This document shows positions 11,033 to 19,208 of a stretch of DNA of 64,000 nucleotides, piece after piece. Every line of letters starts with the position of its first letter. Position 1 is the first letter of the stretch. The DNA is taken from the NCBI RefSeq assembly GCF_001202025.1, contig NZ_LGHS01000041.1, forward strand, positions 124,001 to 188,000. The letters run 5' to 3'. The stretch comes from Pseudorhodobacter aquimaris (GTDB taxonomy: Bacteria > Pseudomonadota > Alphaproteobacteria > Rhodobacterales > Rhodobacteraceae). The translations under genes and the position numbers were made by a program. The notes under the pieces were generated by a model. It ran no database searches. It had not been told where the DNA came from and worked only from the letters and a program-made list of their open reading frames with translations.

Positions 11033-11572
11033 TCAGCCCATCTTGCGCAGATAAGTCCAGGTTTGTACCTGTGCATTGCGCGCCACGCTGAAACTTTCGG
11101 CGTCGCCAAGATAATCGAAGCCGCAATTGGTCAGCACGCGCGCCGATCCGGGGTTGTCCTGAAACACCTGCGCAAAGACCGCTTTATTGCCCAGCGGGTT
11201 GGTCTTCATCAGCGCGCCAACTGCCTCAGAGGCGTATCCGGTATTCCAAAAGGCCGGGGCAACCCAATAGCCAATCTCTGACTGGTCCCGGTCCATCTGT
11301 TTTAGCGAAATAACGCCAAAGACCTCGGGCAGGTTCTGGAGTGTGCCATCCATGACCCAAATCCGTTCGTTTGACTCCGCCGACATCGCGCGGGCGACAA
11401 AGGCCTCGGTCGCGCCGGGCGGCAAAGGATGCGCAATTGAGCTGGTGTGCATCGCAACCCGCTTGTCCCCCGCATAAAGGGCCAAAAGCCCCGCATCCGA
11501 CACACGGACAGGCCGCAAGACGAACCGCGCTGCCGCAATCGCATCCTTGACTTCAATAGTTTGCAAGATCAT
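11033..11572 (-). CDS. GNAT-family N-acetyltransferase
   Basis: 179 residues from the ATG at 11572. A strong Shine-Dalgarno (GGAGGAGG) sits about 6 bp before this ATG and inside the longer open frame, which rules against the ATG at 11593. The sequence shows the acetyl-CoA fold of the RimJ/RimL-like group: RFVLRPVRVSDAGLLALYAG, LKQMDRDQSEIGYWVAPAFW, GYASEAVGAL, and the C-terminal NPGSARVLTNCGFDYLGDAE. Substrate unknown (protein N-termini or a small amine). Located between rpmA and obgE, a usual place for such a gene in Rhodobacterales. Confidence 0.9.
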   Translation of the reverse strand: MILQTIEVKDAIAAARFVLRPVRVSDAGLLALYAGDKRVAMHTSSIAHPLPPGATEAFVARAMSAESNERIWVMDGTLQNLPEVFGVISLKQMDRDQSEIGYWVAPAFWNTGYASEAVGALMKTNPLGNKAVFAQVFQDNPGSARVLTNCGFDYLGDAESFSVARNAQVQTWTYLRKMG

Positions 11573-11682
11573 CGCGCCCTCCTCCGAAAGCACATCAGGG
11601 TCGTTTTCCTGACTTATTTAGGGAACCCGCGCCAGAATAATAAGGCTTGGGCGATATGGTTTCGCATCCCTCCAGAAATGCG

Positions 11683-11713
11683 AAGGGGGACCGGCCTTTC
11701 AGCCGATCCCCTT
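11683..11713 (-). terminator. Stem-loop downstream of rpmA
   Basis: On - the RNA reads AAGGGGATCGGC, a short loop, then GCCGGTCCCCCTT, giving a stem of about 11 pairs with one bulge, 26 nt after the rpmA stop. The following bases are only weakly T-rich, so it is a probable but not ideal intrinsic terminator for the rplU-rpmA transcript. Confidence 0.5.
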
Positions 11714-11738
11714 GTTACATGTCTTTGTAACGGTTGGC

Positions 11739-12008
11739 TTACTCAGCTGCTTCCGCAGCTGGAAGCACAGAAACAAAGGTGCGGCCCTTGAGGCCTTTTT
11801 TGAAGGTGACCTGACCCTCGACCTTGGCAAAGATCGTGTGATCCACGCCCATACCGACACCCTCACCCGGGAACATTTTGGTTCCGCGTTGACGGATGAT
11901 GATATTGCCCGGAATGGCCGACTGGCCCCCGAACAGTTTCACGCCCAAGCGGCGACCGGCTGAGTCGCGACCGTTACGGGATGAACCACCAGCTTTTTTA
12001 TGTGCCAT
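11739..12008 (-). CDS. rpmA: 50S ribosomal protein L27
   Basis: 89 residues, complete. It begins [20 protein letters not shown], with the N-terminus that reaches the peptidyl transferase centre, followed by [40 protein letters not shown] and a short acidic Ala-rich tail. There is no Firmicute-type N-terminal extension. Six bases separate it from rplU; the pair forms one transcript. Confidence 0.98.
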   Translation of the reverse strand: MAHKKAGGSSRNGRDSAGRRLGVKLFGGQSAIPGNIIIRQRGTKMFPGEGVGMGVDHTIFAKVEGQVTFKKGLKGRTFVSVLPAAEAAE

Positions 12009-12014
12009 GGGGGA

Positions 12015-12497
12015 TTACTCCTCGCTCGAAGCAGCTTTCGCTGCTTTTGGTTTCGCTGTTTTCGGCTTTGCAGCAGCTTTCGCTTTTGCAGGTGCCTTAG
12101 CTGCCGAAGCGGCATCAGCATTATGGGCCGCGCGGCGGGCATCGGCCGTGCCGATTGCTGCCTTGACGTCCGACTTGTCAGCACCGCTTGCCAGAACGTC
12201 GGTCACACGCAGCAGCGTCAGCTGTTGACGGTGGCCTTTGGTCCGCTGGCTGGAGTGTTTCCGGCGACGCTTTACATAGTGGATGACCTTGGGGCCTTTG
12301 ATCTGTTCGATCACTTCGGCCTGAACGCCAGCACCCGCGACCAGCGGTGCGCCAACGGTCAGCTTATCGCCACCAACCATCAGAATTTCATTGAACTGGA
12401 TCTTGTCGCCAGCAATGCAGTCAAGCTTTTCAACACGAAGGATATCCCCCGCCTGAACTTTATATTGCTTGCCGCCTGTCTTGAGGACCGCGAACAT
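12015..12497 (-). CDS. rplU: 50S ribosomal protein L21 with C-terminal Ala/Lys tail
   Basis: 160 residues. Residues 1-100 are the L21 fold: MFAVLKTGGKQYKVQAGDIL, then GDKIQFNEILMVGG, HYVKRRRKHSSQRTKGHRQQ. The last roughly 55 residues are a low-complexity tail rich in Ala, Lys and Pro (AKAPAKAKAAAKPKTAKPKA), seen in many alphaproteobacterial L21 proteins. E. coli L21 has only 103 residues. A promoter-like sequence lies about 140 bp upstream (12635-12663), which leaves a leader of about 130 nt. Confidence 0.97.
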   Translation of the reverse strand: MFAVLKTGGKQYKVQAGDILRVEKLDCIAGDKIQFNEILMVGGDKLTVGAPLVAGAGVQAEVIEQIKGPKVIHYVKRRRKHSSQRTKGHRQQLTLLRVTDVLASGADKSDVKAAIGTADARRAAHNADAASAAKAPAKAKAAAKPKTAKPKAAKAASSEE

Positions 12498-12634
12498 GGT
12501 CTTTCCTTTTCATTTCTTCGCGTCCTGCGGCCCCGGCTGGATCCGGTGTTCATCGCTGCCTTCGGACGGCGCGCCCTGATTGGGCGTGACAATAACAAAC
12601 CGGGCCAAATGTCACCATTTGTCCACGATACGCG

Positions 12635-12663
12635 CTTATCTCGGATGCACTATCCAAAGTCAA
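12635..12663 (-). promoter_or_regulatory. Candidate sigma70 promoter for rplU-rpmA
   Basis: On the minus strand TTGACT (12658-12663), a 17-bp spacer and GATAAG (12635-12640). It faces rplU, and the predicted start leaves a leader of roughly 130 nt. The -35 is near consensus; the -10 is fair. The leader could carry ribosomal-protein autoregulation, but none is shown. Confidence 0.5.
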
Positions 12664-12711
12664 GCCTTTCGACAGGCCTGGAGCACGCATTATCGCAGCG
12701 GTTCGACGCGG

Positions 12712-13599
12712 TCAAATATCCTCGCCGATCATCCGGCTGGCCGCTGCACGCCCTAGATCCTGCGAGATGGACGCAAACACCTGATCAAACGCACCGAATA
12801 ATGCCAGATTCAGTTTACGCCCCGCAGGGCTTTGGGAAAAGGCGAGATATTGCGCCATCTCGGCCTCTGACAGCGGGCCATAGGCAAGCACAAGATACGG
12901 GTAAATCCAGCGTTCGGTCTGGGCGCGGATATCCGGCTCTTGCGCCCAGACTTCCATCAGCATCTCTTCCTCGCTCATCTCTTGTGCGAAGCCGCCCCCC
13001 TCAGCCAAGCCCATAAAGAAGGAAAAATTGGAGTTCATTGCCCCGGAAACATTCATGTCGATCAGGTCGTTGACATCCGCGAATTGCTGCAAGACGCCAA
13101 ATTGTGGCGCCGCCTCTGCCATCATCTCGTCAACCTTCGCGACGGCTGCATCCTCTACCGCCTCATCCATCAGCGCGGTTCTGGCCTCCACTTCCAAGGT
13201 CAGGATGCGTTGCCCCAGATTCGTGTCAAAAAACGCGGTGATTGCCGGAATAGCGTCTTCCCCCGCCACGAACTCCGCGGCCAATGCGGTTTCAAACCGT
13301 TTTCGCATTGTTGCGATGTCATATACCAGGCCGACCACCTCCTGCCATGCCGCGCCGCCCTTGCCAGGAAAGAGATCCGCTTCCATGTCGCGGCCATAGC
13401 GCAGCCCCTCTAGCCGCATTACTTGCAGCACGGCATCAACCTGCAACACATCCATCAGCCCGGTCATTGAGGGTGTGGCCTGTTGCGCCAGATGCAAAGG
13501 CCCTGCCCTGCCCTGCCCCACTGGGGCCCCAACAAAGCAGCACACCGCTGCGACACAACAAATGAAACGAGAGGCGATACGCATGACAACTGTCCGCAA
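12712..13599 (-). CDS. DUF2059-domain secreted protein
   Basis: 295 residues with an N-terminal signal peptide (MRTVVMRIASRFICCVAAVC, then CFVGAPVGQGRA). DUF2059-like helical segments are visible around residues 100-190, including FFDTNLGQRILTLEVEARTA and AVEDAAVAKVDEMMAEA, and again near the C-terminus (YLAFSQSPAGRKLNLALFG). The function of the family is unknown; members are periplasmic. It stands alone, with the rplU promoter region downstream and about 480 bp of gene-free sequence upstream. Confidence 0.85.
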   Translation of the reverse strand: MRTVVMRIASRFICCVAAVCCFVGAPVGQGRAGPLHLAQQATPSMTGLMDVLQVDAVLQVMRLEGLRYGRDMEADLFPGKGGAAWQEVVGLVYDIATMRKRFETALAAEFVAGEDAIPAITAFFDTNLGQRILTLEVEARTALMDEAVEDAAVAKVDEMMAEAAPQFGVLQQFADVNDLIDMNVSGAMNSNFSFFMGLAEGGGFAQEMSEEEMLMEVWAQEPDIRAQTERWIYPYLVLAYGPLSEAEMAQYLAFSQSPAGRKLNLALFGAFDQVFASISQDLGRAAASRMIGEDI

Positions 13600-14082
13600 G
13601 ATCAGGAGGGTTTATATCTAGCGCCTCTACTATTCGTTGCCAACCCGTCGCGCAAATGACATGCGCGGGTTTGCGGAAGAATGATTTTTTGCCGACAGCA
13701 CAACAGGTCGCTAACACCAAGCAGGCAGGCCCTCTGTCAAACAGGAGCTGACAAAGCGATTACCCCCCAGGGAGGGCCAATGGTAGCAGCAGACGCAAAG
13801 AGGTCTTGGCATCACACACGGTGGAACCCCGCCCTCAGCAGTAGTGGCAAAATAGAGCAAAGCAGTTCCCGCCAAACAGTTATTGGAAACCAGCCCCCAA
13901 TCCTAGACAAGCTTTTTCGGAACGAACCAGCGGCGCGCTTCGTCGGCAAGACAACGGACTAAAATTACAAGTCACTTTATCTCATCCAAGAAAAATACCT
14001 ACCAATCGAGCTTGTGCATGGAAAACAGGCTTGCAACCCACCGCCCGGCAAGCTAAGTCGTCCGCCAGACGATCCCCGCCGC
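13600..14082. other. Gene-free stretch upstream of tRNA-Ser
   Basis: Holds the promoter regions of the DUF2059 gene (leftward) and of the tRNA gene (rightward). A 93-codon frame at 13681-13962 has no protein-like features or ribosome site and is not called. Confidence 0.6.
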
Positions 14083-14172
14083 GGAGAGGTGCCGGAGTGG
14101 TCGAACGGGGCGGTCTCGAAAACCGTTGAGCCTTCACGGGTTCCCAGGGTTCGAATCCCTGTCTCTCCGCCA
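14083..14172 (+). tRNA. tRNA-Ser (anticodon CGA)
   Basis: A 90-nt class II tRNA with encoded CCA. The acceptor arms GGAGAGG (14083-14089) and TCTCTCC (14162-14168) pair with one G-U, and the discriminator is G14169, as expected for serine. The anticodon loop CTCGAAA places CGA at 14117-14119, which reads UCG. The T-arm CAGGGTTCGAATCCCTG is canonical, and the extra arm is long. The 3' end from 14159 is the left copy of the 14-bp repeat that bounds the element to its right, so integration left the gene intact. Confidence 0.96.
14159..14172 (+). repeat. attL: 14-bp direct repeat at the tRNA 3' end
   Basis: CTGTCTCTCCGCCA occurs here and exactly once more, at 20570-20583, in the same orientation. 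The bases on both sides differ between the copies, so the exact core is 14 bp. Placement at the 3' end of a tRNA is the usual target of P4-type integrases. Confidence 0.88.
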
Positions 14173-14227
14173 CATTTTCTTTTTAAGTTATTGATTTAGA
14201 TGGAAAAAATGATAATTTCACTTAGTT

Positions 14228-14247
14228 GATCCCCCGTTCGATCCCCC
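14228..14247 (+). promoter_or_regulatory. Paired octamer, candidate integrase arm sites (left)
   Basis: GATCCCCC at 14228-14235 and again at 14240-14247, with a 4-bp spacer (12-bp period). The same paired octamer with the same spacing occurs at the right end (20429-20448) and nowhere else that I noticed. It starts 55 bp inside attL. Position at both ends and direct repetition are what arm-type binding sites of a tyrosine integrase look like. Confidence 0.6.
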
Positions 14248-14419
14248 ATCGAATTCTGGAACTCCTAAGAACTTAATGTTGATCGCAGCAAGTTAACACC
14301 TAAAATTCCATTGTGCTTCCGCGTTCTTAATGTGGACTGATGTTATCACGTCACATTAAGGTAGCTGTATATCTGAGGTGCCACGGGCTCCAAAAGCAAT
14401 CTGAGAGAGAATTCAAAAC

Positions 14420-14710
14420 ATGGTAAAGCTAAGTGATATTGACTTAAATGAGGTTAAAGAATTCTATTGTCACGGAGGTGAAGAAGGTTACAGAACTGTT
14501 ACTGTGGAGCGGACTATAAAAGTTCTCACGCAAAATTATGATCGCGGGAACAGCAAGGCGCCCATCACATCAATCAACTTATTCTTGGAAGAAGGTGGAG
14601 CGGTAATTCGACATAATGGTCAGCTTGTAGTGGTTGAAACCGGTGAGATCCTAGCTCCATATCGTGCCTGCATGATGGACAAGTCTGTTGTGGTGGTAGA
14701 CGCAAATTAG
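14420..14710 (+). CDS. Hypothetical protein, element cargo
   Basis: 96 residues, not recognised. Clearly lower GC than the chromosome, as expected of acquired DNA. GAGAGA lies upstream of the ATG at somewhat long spacing. The protein is mixed charged and hydrophobic, probably soluble and beta-rich in the C-terminal half (SINLFLEEGGAVIRHNGQLV, then VVETGEILAPYRA), without signal peptide or membrane segment. It is convergent with the secreted protein gene at 14839-15417; the interspersed repeat 14807-14832 lies between them. Possible cargo, defence component or regulator; nothing in the sequence decides. Confidence 0.6.
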   Translation: MVKLSDIDLNEVKEFYCHGGEEGYRTVTVERTIKVLTQNYDRGNSKAPITSINLFLEEGGAVIRHNGQLVVVETGEILAPYRACMMDKSVVVVDAN

Positions 14711-14806
14711 ACCTTATGGGATTTGCAGTTTCCCTACATTCACCGATTTTTATCCTGCATTGTGGAAGGAGCGGCGGATACGAAACTGCAATCCCGCCGC
14801 CCTATG

Positions 14807-14832
14807 CTGCTAATCCCGCTAATCTGCTAATC
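14807..14832 (+). repeat. TGCTAATC-type short repeat cluster, copy 1
   Basis: Three TAATC units in CTGCTAATCC, then CGCTAATC, then TGCTAATC. The minus strand of the integrase gene at 19610-19636 carries almost the same sequence (one substitution and one extra base over 27 nt). This copy lies in the non-coding gap between the two cargo genes. Confidence 0.7.
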
Positions 14833-14838
14833 TATGTC

Positions 14839-15417
14839 TTAATCTACATATGCCAAAAACGAGGTTCCAAGCAAACAAAATGCCTCGGCTCCGTCCTCTT
14901 CGCGCAAAAAACCAGAAACGCCCGTTATATCACTAAAGAGAATAGGAACGATCATCTGAAATTTTTGGTATCCAGCGTACCCACCATAAATATTCTTTGC
15001 GTTGTATTCTCCGCAAACCGCAACATGAAATGGCGATCCACTCCTCGCAATGGGTATCTGGTACGAATTTGTGATTGTAATTTTCGCTGTATCTGGGTCC
15101 AAGAGGCCAGACTTTACCTCTTTGAAAACGGCTTCTTTCATGGTGTTCGTTAGCCCTACTTGCTTTTCCAGAGGCCATCTTACCATGTGCGCGACAATCT
15201 GATCTCTGCTTTGCCCAACGCTGTACTTCGTTGCGTAGTCTTGCATAGCTTTTTTAGTCTTAGGTCCGAATATACCGTCGGCTTTTTCGTCGAGCATCCT
15301 TTCTTGTCGAAGTCGTGTTTGAAACGCTTGCTCAAAACTAAATGTTTGCGATGAGGCTATATCTGGTAATGTTAGAGCAATTGAAAGCGTAATAAACATA
15401 GCGGGATTTTTTGCCAT
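14839..15417 (-). CDS. Secreted protein with peptidoglycan-binding-like N-terminal segment
   Basis: 192 residues. Signal peptide at 1-23 (AMFITLSIALTLPDIASSQT). The next segment, LRQERMLDEKADGIFGPKTK followed by KAMQDYATKY, resembles the core of a PG_binding_1 repeat (DG-FGP-T-KA). The C-terminal half (PFHVAVCGEYNAKNIYGGYA, then GYQKFQMIVP) looks like a compact secreted domain with two cysteines (VCG and FCLL) that could form a disulfide. Function unknown; the first half suggests attachment to the cell wall. Low GC and its place in the tRNA-proximal slot mark it as cargo. It is preceded by an AT-rich region with its likely promoter. Confidence 0.75.
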   Translation of the reverse strand: MAKNPAMFITLSIALTLPDIASSQTFSFEQAFQTRLRQERMLDEKADGIFGPKTKKAMQDYATKYSVGQSRDQIVAHMVRWPLEKQVGLTNTMKEAVFKEVKSGLLDPDTAKITITNSYQIPIARSGSPFHVAVCGEYNAKNIYGGYAGYQKFQMIVPILFSDITGVSGFLREEDGAEAFCLLGTSFLAYVD

Positions 15418-15595
15418 AATCGGTCCTCATCTTAAAATACCGCAGAAAAACTATACTGCGATATTTTTATATTGTGTTTTAAATTGTTTAGTGAACTATT
15501 GACTAGAATGGTTGGCAGCGTAACCGGTTATTATTGGCTAGGCATTTCAGAGGAATGGTAATGCCTAGCCGCTTTACTTGCTAGTGCTTTGAATA

Positions 15596-17088
15596 TCAGG
15601 TCGCCTTGTTTGTTGCGATTTTGTAGGCTTCTTTGCGTGCGCTTCCCCGTATCACAGCGCCAGCGTCTAGCTTAACAAGCCAGCCAGCATCTTCAAGGGT
15701 TTTGATTGCAGCTTTCGCCGCTTTCAATTCCCGCAATTGATTCGGGCCAGACTGCACCACTTCACTTGGTAGGATCTCTGGGTGTTGCCACTTGTCCAGC
15801 AACCAAACCCGCAAGCTTTCGGCCTTGGCGGTTTCGGCTGATATGATTGCCGCATCTTTCAGGCGCAGGGCTTCGTTCAAGTAGAACTCTGCCAGTTCCA
15901 CGGCATCTGTCATCGTTGCCGCTTCCACTTGCCTTGCATCAAGATCAGGCCAGAGCGTTAGAACCGCTGCAATCCGTGCCGCGTGTTCGGCGGCTTTGGA
16001 TGCATAACCCGTAACACCTGCATAGATCCCGCTGCCATCCATCGCTGTTTCGACCTTGTCCGAGAACTGGATCAAAACGTCACGCGCTTGTGCTGACAAT
16101 GGCAAAACGCGGGGCGAGAGAGCGCGTGTCTGTTCATCCATTGGCATTGCCGTTTCAAGTATAGCTGTCAGGCGTTTTGAGAACGCGCCCAGCGCAGCCG
16201 GGTTAGTGCGTGTCTTGGCATGTAGCCTTGTGCCAATCGTGCTTGGCGGTTCTGTGATCAAAAAGCGTGGTAAAAACCCCGTTTCGGCTGTCAGTGGATC
16301 CGCCATGAAGTCGCGCAGCACAGCGGGTTGCGCCATCAAGTGAATAGCAAGCCTACGCCCAAACAGAGTGCTGCACCCATCCCCAGATCGTGTGCGCTGG
16401 ATCGGGTTGCCCTGCCATAGATCATTGAGCGCGGCCAAAGTTTTAGTCCTTTGGTCTTTGGACATTGCAAAGCCGCCAAGGAACTGCCCGCCTTCATCCG
16501 AGAACAAGCCTATGCTTGGTTGCCCTTCTGTCAGTTTGCGCACCAACCCTTCAAAGGTCGGTTCGGACACTGTGCGATCCGTAGATGGCGGTGGCGTAGG
16601 TTCTGGGCCTAACGCTTCCAAATCGGCACGCGCACTTGCTGCAGCAACCTTGTCTTTGGCTTTGCCCGCGTCATGAACACATTTCTTGTGTTGTGCTTCC
16701 CATACAGCAAACGCATTTTTGTAGCGATCTATATCACCCCGTTGGGTGTCTGCCTGTTCTTTTTCAAACATCCGCAAGCTTTCCATCAAGGGTGCGTCAC
16801 ACTTGATTTGCGTTCACCTGAAAGTGCTATCGTCAGGCAGTAAAGCGTGCTTGGCCTGTTGCCGCCAAGGGTTTCAACATCCGCAAAACTTTGCACAGCT
16901 AAGGAGGCAACCGACAAAGCGGATTGCGCAGGAATTGCCATAGGGGCTTGGGTTTGGCCTTGTACGGCCTCTACCACCTCTCTGAGCGGCCCTAGCGCGT
17001 GAATGGGATAGGGCGCGCCTTGGGGGATAGAGCGCACAAGCGGTTGCGGGCCTTCGGCCTTGAATGGTGTTGGGGTGATTGCGTTCAT
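15596..17088 (-). pseudogene. DUF3987 (primase/helicase-like) gene with a single-base deletion
   Basis: The N-terminal 100 codons (start 17088) end in YCLTIALSGERKSSV and then run out of frame; the rest continues from about 16797 in the next frame as (DA)PLMESLRMFEKEQADTQRGD and onward for about 400 codons. Adding one G after GTG at 16800 joins the two into an uninterrupted DUF3987 protein of nearly 500 residues. DUF3987 proteins are found with toprim primases in integrative elements and probably act in element replication. The start overlaps the primase stop (ATGA at 17085-17088). Either a true inactivating mutation or a sequencing error. Confidence 0.85.
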
Positions 17089-17972
17089 GCTGCACCGCCT
17101 TTCATGTTCAAATAATCATTCCAATCTTGTCCTTGCGGGGCGGGAAGCAGGGACACCTCCCAGCCCAGCGCGCTTGCCCTTTGCGCCAATGCCTGAGCCG
17201 CCCTTAATCCTGCGCCGTTGTCGTCACTGTCAGAAGCTATGATCATCTTGTGAGGCAAGGCAGGCAGGGAAAGCCCCTGCATCCCAGAGGTGGAAAGCGC
17301 CGCCCAGATCATCGCAGGGCCATCCAGCAAGCCACTGGCAAGCGATAGAGCCGTTTCAGTGCCTTCAGTGATAACCAGCGGCCCCGCACCATCCGTCAGC
17401 CTCACAGCACCGCCTTTGCAGGTGCCTAGCATTGCCTTGTTCGGGCTTAGATCTGCCTTAGCGCCGCTTGCATCCAAATAGGTGCGATGCACGGCAAACG
17501 CTTCGGCCCCTTCGATCCGTGCTACCATTGCAGGAACGCGCTGGGCGCTATGGTGCCAGCATTCAGGACTGAACCGTAAAGCTGAGGGCAAGGCGCAAGT
17601 AATGCCCCGCCGCCGCAAGTAAGTTTCCGCCAAAGTGCCTGCAATCGGCTGGGCGCTGTCCCAGATCCCCCGCGCTTGGGTTGCACGTTGGACCAGTTTG
17701 GCTTTTTCCTGCCTGCGCCGTCTTGCCAACTCGGCTGGATCGGGCGGGGTGTAGGTGCTGCGCCCTTCGATCAACCCCATGCCCTTGAGGGCATCCAGAA
17801 TATCCAAGAAGTCACAGCCCGCATGGCAATGCGCCAAAAGCTGCCCCTGTGCGCCTTCAGACAAGCTGAGGGCCGGGGTTTTGGTGTTGTGGTGCGCTGG
17901 GCAATAGGCAAGGCCGTAGCCCCCATGCCAGCGCCCCTTGAGAGCGGTTGTGATCTGCTTTGCATCGCTCAT
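17085..17972 (-). CDS. Toprim-domain primase (element replication)
   Basis: 295 residues. An N-terminal zinc-finger-like part (YCPAHHNTKTPALSLSEG followed by LLAHCHAGCDFLDILDAL) resembles the CHC2 finger of DnaG-type primases. A helical linker follows, then a toprim fold from about residue 200 with the acidic motifs VITEGTETALSLASGL (Glu) and KMIIASDSDDNGAGLRAAQA (DxD). It synthesises primers for element replication by family analogy. Overlaps the 52-residue ORF upstream and the DUF3987 gene downstream, each by an ATGA, so the set alpA-ORF-primase-DUF3987 is one translationally coupled operon. Confidence 0.88.
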   Translation of the reverse strand: MSDAKQITTALKGRWHGGYGLAYCPAHHNTKTPALSLSEGAQGQLLAHCHAGCDFLDILDALKGMGLIEGRSTYTPPDPAELARRRRQEKAKLVQRATQARGIWDSAQPIAGTLAETYLRRRGITCALPSALRFSPECWHHSAQRVPAMVARIEGAEAFAVHRTYLDASGAKADLSPNKAMLGTCKGGAVRLTDGAGPLVITEGTETALSLASGLLDGPAMIWAALSTSGMQGLSLPALPHKMIIASDSDDNGAGLRAAQALAQRASALGWEVSLLPAPQGQDWNDYLNMKGGAA

Positions 17973-18127
17973 TGTGCCGCCCCCATGATCGGGGAAGGAA
18001 CAAGCATCGTTTGACGCTTGGTTTCGCTTTGTGCTAGGTAACTCTCAATCGCCAGTGACCATTGGCAAGAATTATGAGCTGGATCCTGCGCCAACAGGGT
18101 TCGGCTCTTTTCTGTTTTAAGTCCCAT
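17969..18127 (-). CDS. 52-residue coupled ORF between alpA and primase
   Basis: ATG at 18127, TGA at 17969-17971, overlapping the primase ATG by one ATGA. It starts 2 bp after the alpA stop. The product begins MGLKTEKSRTLLAQDP and ends SPIMGAAQ, with one Cys and no membrane segment. I do not recognise it. The tight fit into both neighbouring genes is the main evidence that it is translated; it could also act only to couple translation of alpA to the primase gene. Confidence 0.6.
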   Translation of the reverse strand: MGLKTEKSRTLLAQDPAHNSCQWSLAIESYLAQSETKRQTMLVPSPIMGAAQ

Positions 18128-18129
18128 AA

Positions 18130-18315
18130 TCAAACCTCATTGCGAAGTTTGAGGCCATCAAGCCAAGCGGCAATATCAGCTTCACGCCATCCAACTGCAC
18201 GCGGTCCCAGCTTCACAGCTTGGGGGAATGTGCCTTTAGACATAGCCGCATAGATTGTAGATCGGGAAAGCCCTGTCAGTGCCTCAACGGCGGGCCGTTT
18301 TAAGATTTTAGTCAC
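18130..18315 (-). CDS. AlpA-family helix-turn-helix regulator
   Basis: 61 residues from the GTG at 18315, chosen because AAAGGA lies at good spacing in front of it; the upstream TTG at 18321 would add only two residues. The sequence RPAVEALTGLSRSTIYAAMS followed by KGTFPQAVKLGPRAVGWREA and DIAAWL is the complete MerR-like winged-helix of AlpA/excisionase proteins. Such proteins control excision or the replication operon of P4-like elements. It is the first gene of the alpA-primase operon and lies next to an operator-like palindrome. Confidence 0.9.
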   Translation of the reverse strand: MTKILKRPAVEALTGLSRSTIYAAMSKGTFPQAVKLGPRAVGWREADIAAWLDGLKLRNEV

Positions 18316-18365
18316 AATCAAATCCTTTCAGTTTGTTGAATGTGACCTGTAATTAGGGGCAAACC

Positions 18366-18403
18366 TTTGGACAGTGGATTGCAATGTCCAAACAAAATGT
18401 CCA
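18366..18403. promoter_or_regulatory. Operator-like inverted repeat upstream of alpA
   Basis: TTTGGACA (18366-18373), 11 bp, TGTCCAAA (18385-18392), a perfect 8-bp inverted repeat, followed by a third half site TGTCCA at 18398-18403. It lies 50-90 bp before the alpA start, where a repressor of the replication operon would bind. The regulator could be AlpA itself or the 258-residue protein whose gene ends at 18422; neither is shown. Confidence 0.6.
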
Positions 18404-18421
18404 TGCTTGAATGAAGGGTCT

Positions 18422-19198
18422 TTAAGGATTGAAAATCCTTTTGTTTCTTGTCCAGAGTTTTTGGTTTGCGCCTCGACTGCTCCCTAGACCATTCTCAAAA
18501 GTCAGTTTGGCCGCTTGATTGATCGATATGTTTCGATCACTCATTTCTTTCATGGATTTAAGGATTTGAACGGTGCGGGGGCCTAAAGCTTGTTTCCGCG
18601 CCACCCCCCCTGCCTTCCTTGCTTTCTGGCCTCGAATATCTCGTTTTATCATCAATCCAAAGTCTCGCCGCCATTCGCGGTCTTTTTCGAATTCTGCTAT
18701 CTGAAAGATGCGAACGAGGTGGCCCTGATAGGTATTCTCCCTCTCTGTGTTGATCATGGCGCAAAGGTGGTGAATTTGTCCGGCATACCATTCCTCTGAA
18801 AACACATCTGCTGCATTCATGGCGTAGACATCCCCTAAACCGCTGCCATGACTTGGCTTGCCAAGTTCTTCCCAAAGCCGCCTTCCCTCAATGGGGTCTT
18901 TGTCCGCAACAAGTACAATATCCCGCTCAATCTCGTTTGTAGGTTCGCGGGTTTTGGGGATCCAGCCTAGCCCTACTGTGAATTTTACAGCCATGTCTGG
19001 ATCTGGATACCCGCTCGCTATGAGGGTTTCTTTGCTTTCTTTCATCAAACCTTCGATGTGATCCCAAAATGGATTTTCGGGCGGACCGTCCCAGTCTTTC
19101 CGCGTGCCATCCTCTTTGAGGGGTTGTCTATGGATCCGAGTGTGAATGCCATCACTACCCAAAACCGTTACTTTCTCATTTGGCTTGGGTTCAGTCAT
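18422..19198 (-). CDS. Hypothetical protein linked to integrase
   Basis: 258 residues, not recognised. No signal peptide or membrane segment. The N-terminal half is acidic and Pro-rich (KDWDGPPENPFWDHIEGLMK, and GYPDPDMAVKFTVGLGWIP). The C-terminal 80 residues are basic and helical (IKRDIRGQKARKAGGVARKQ, then ISINQAAKLTFENGLGSSRG and KLWTRNKRI), as expected for nucleic-acid binding. Its ATG is only 10 bp after the integrase stop, so the two are co-transcribed. A role in excision or control is possible by position alone. Confidence 0.75.
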   Translation of the reverse strand: MTEPKPNEKVTVLGSDGIHTRIHRQPLKEDGTRKDWDGPPENPFWDHIEGLMKESKETLIASGYPDPDMAVKFTVGLGWIPKTREPTNEIERDIVLVADKDPIEGRRLWEELGKPSHGSGLGDVYAMNAADVFSEEWYAGQIHHLCAMINTERENTYQGHLVRIFQIAEFEKDREWRRDFGLMIKRDIRGQKARKAGGVARKQALGPRTVQILKSMKEMSDRNISINQAAKLTFENGLGSSRGANQKLWTRNKRIFNP

Positions 19199-19208
19199 GA
19201 ATGCGGTC

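Noticed and set aside
13982-14199. ORFs on both strands across the tRNA (one reading GFEPWEP, the other PEWSNGAVSK)
   Set aside because: They are translations of tRNA-Ser and its complement, a known source of false ORFs.
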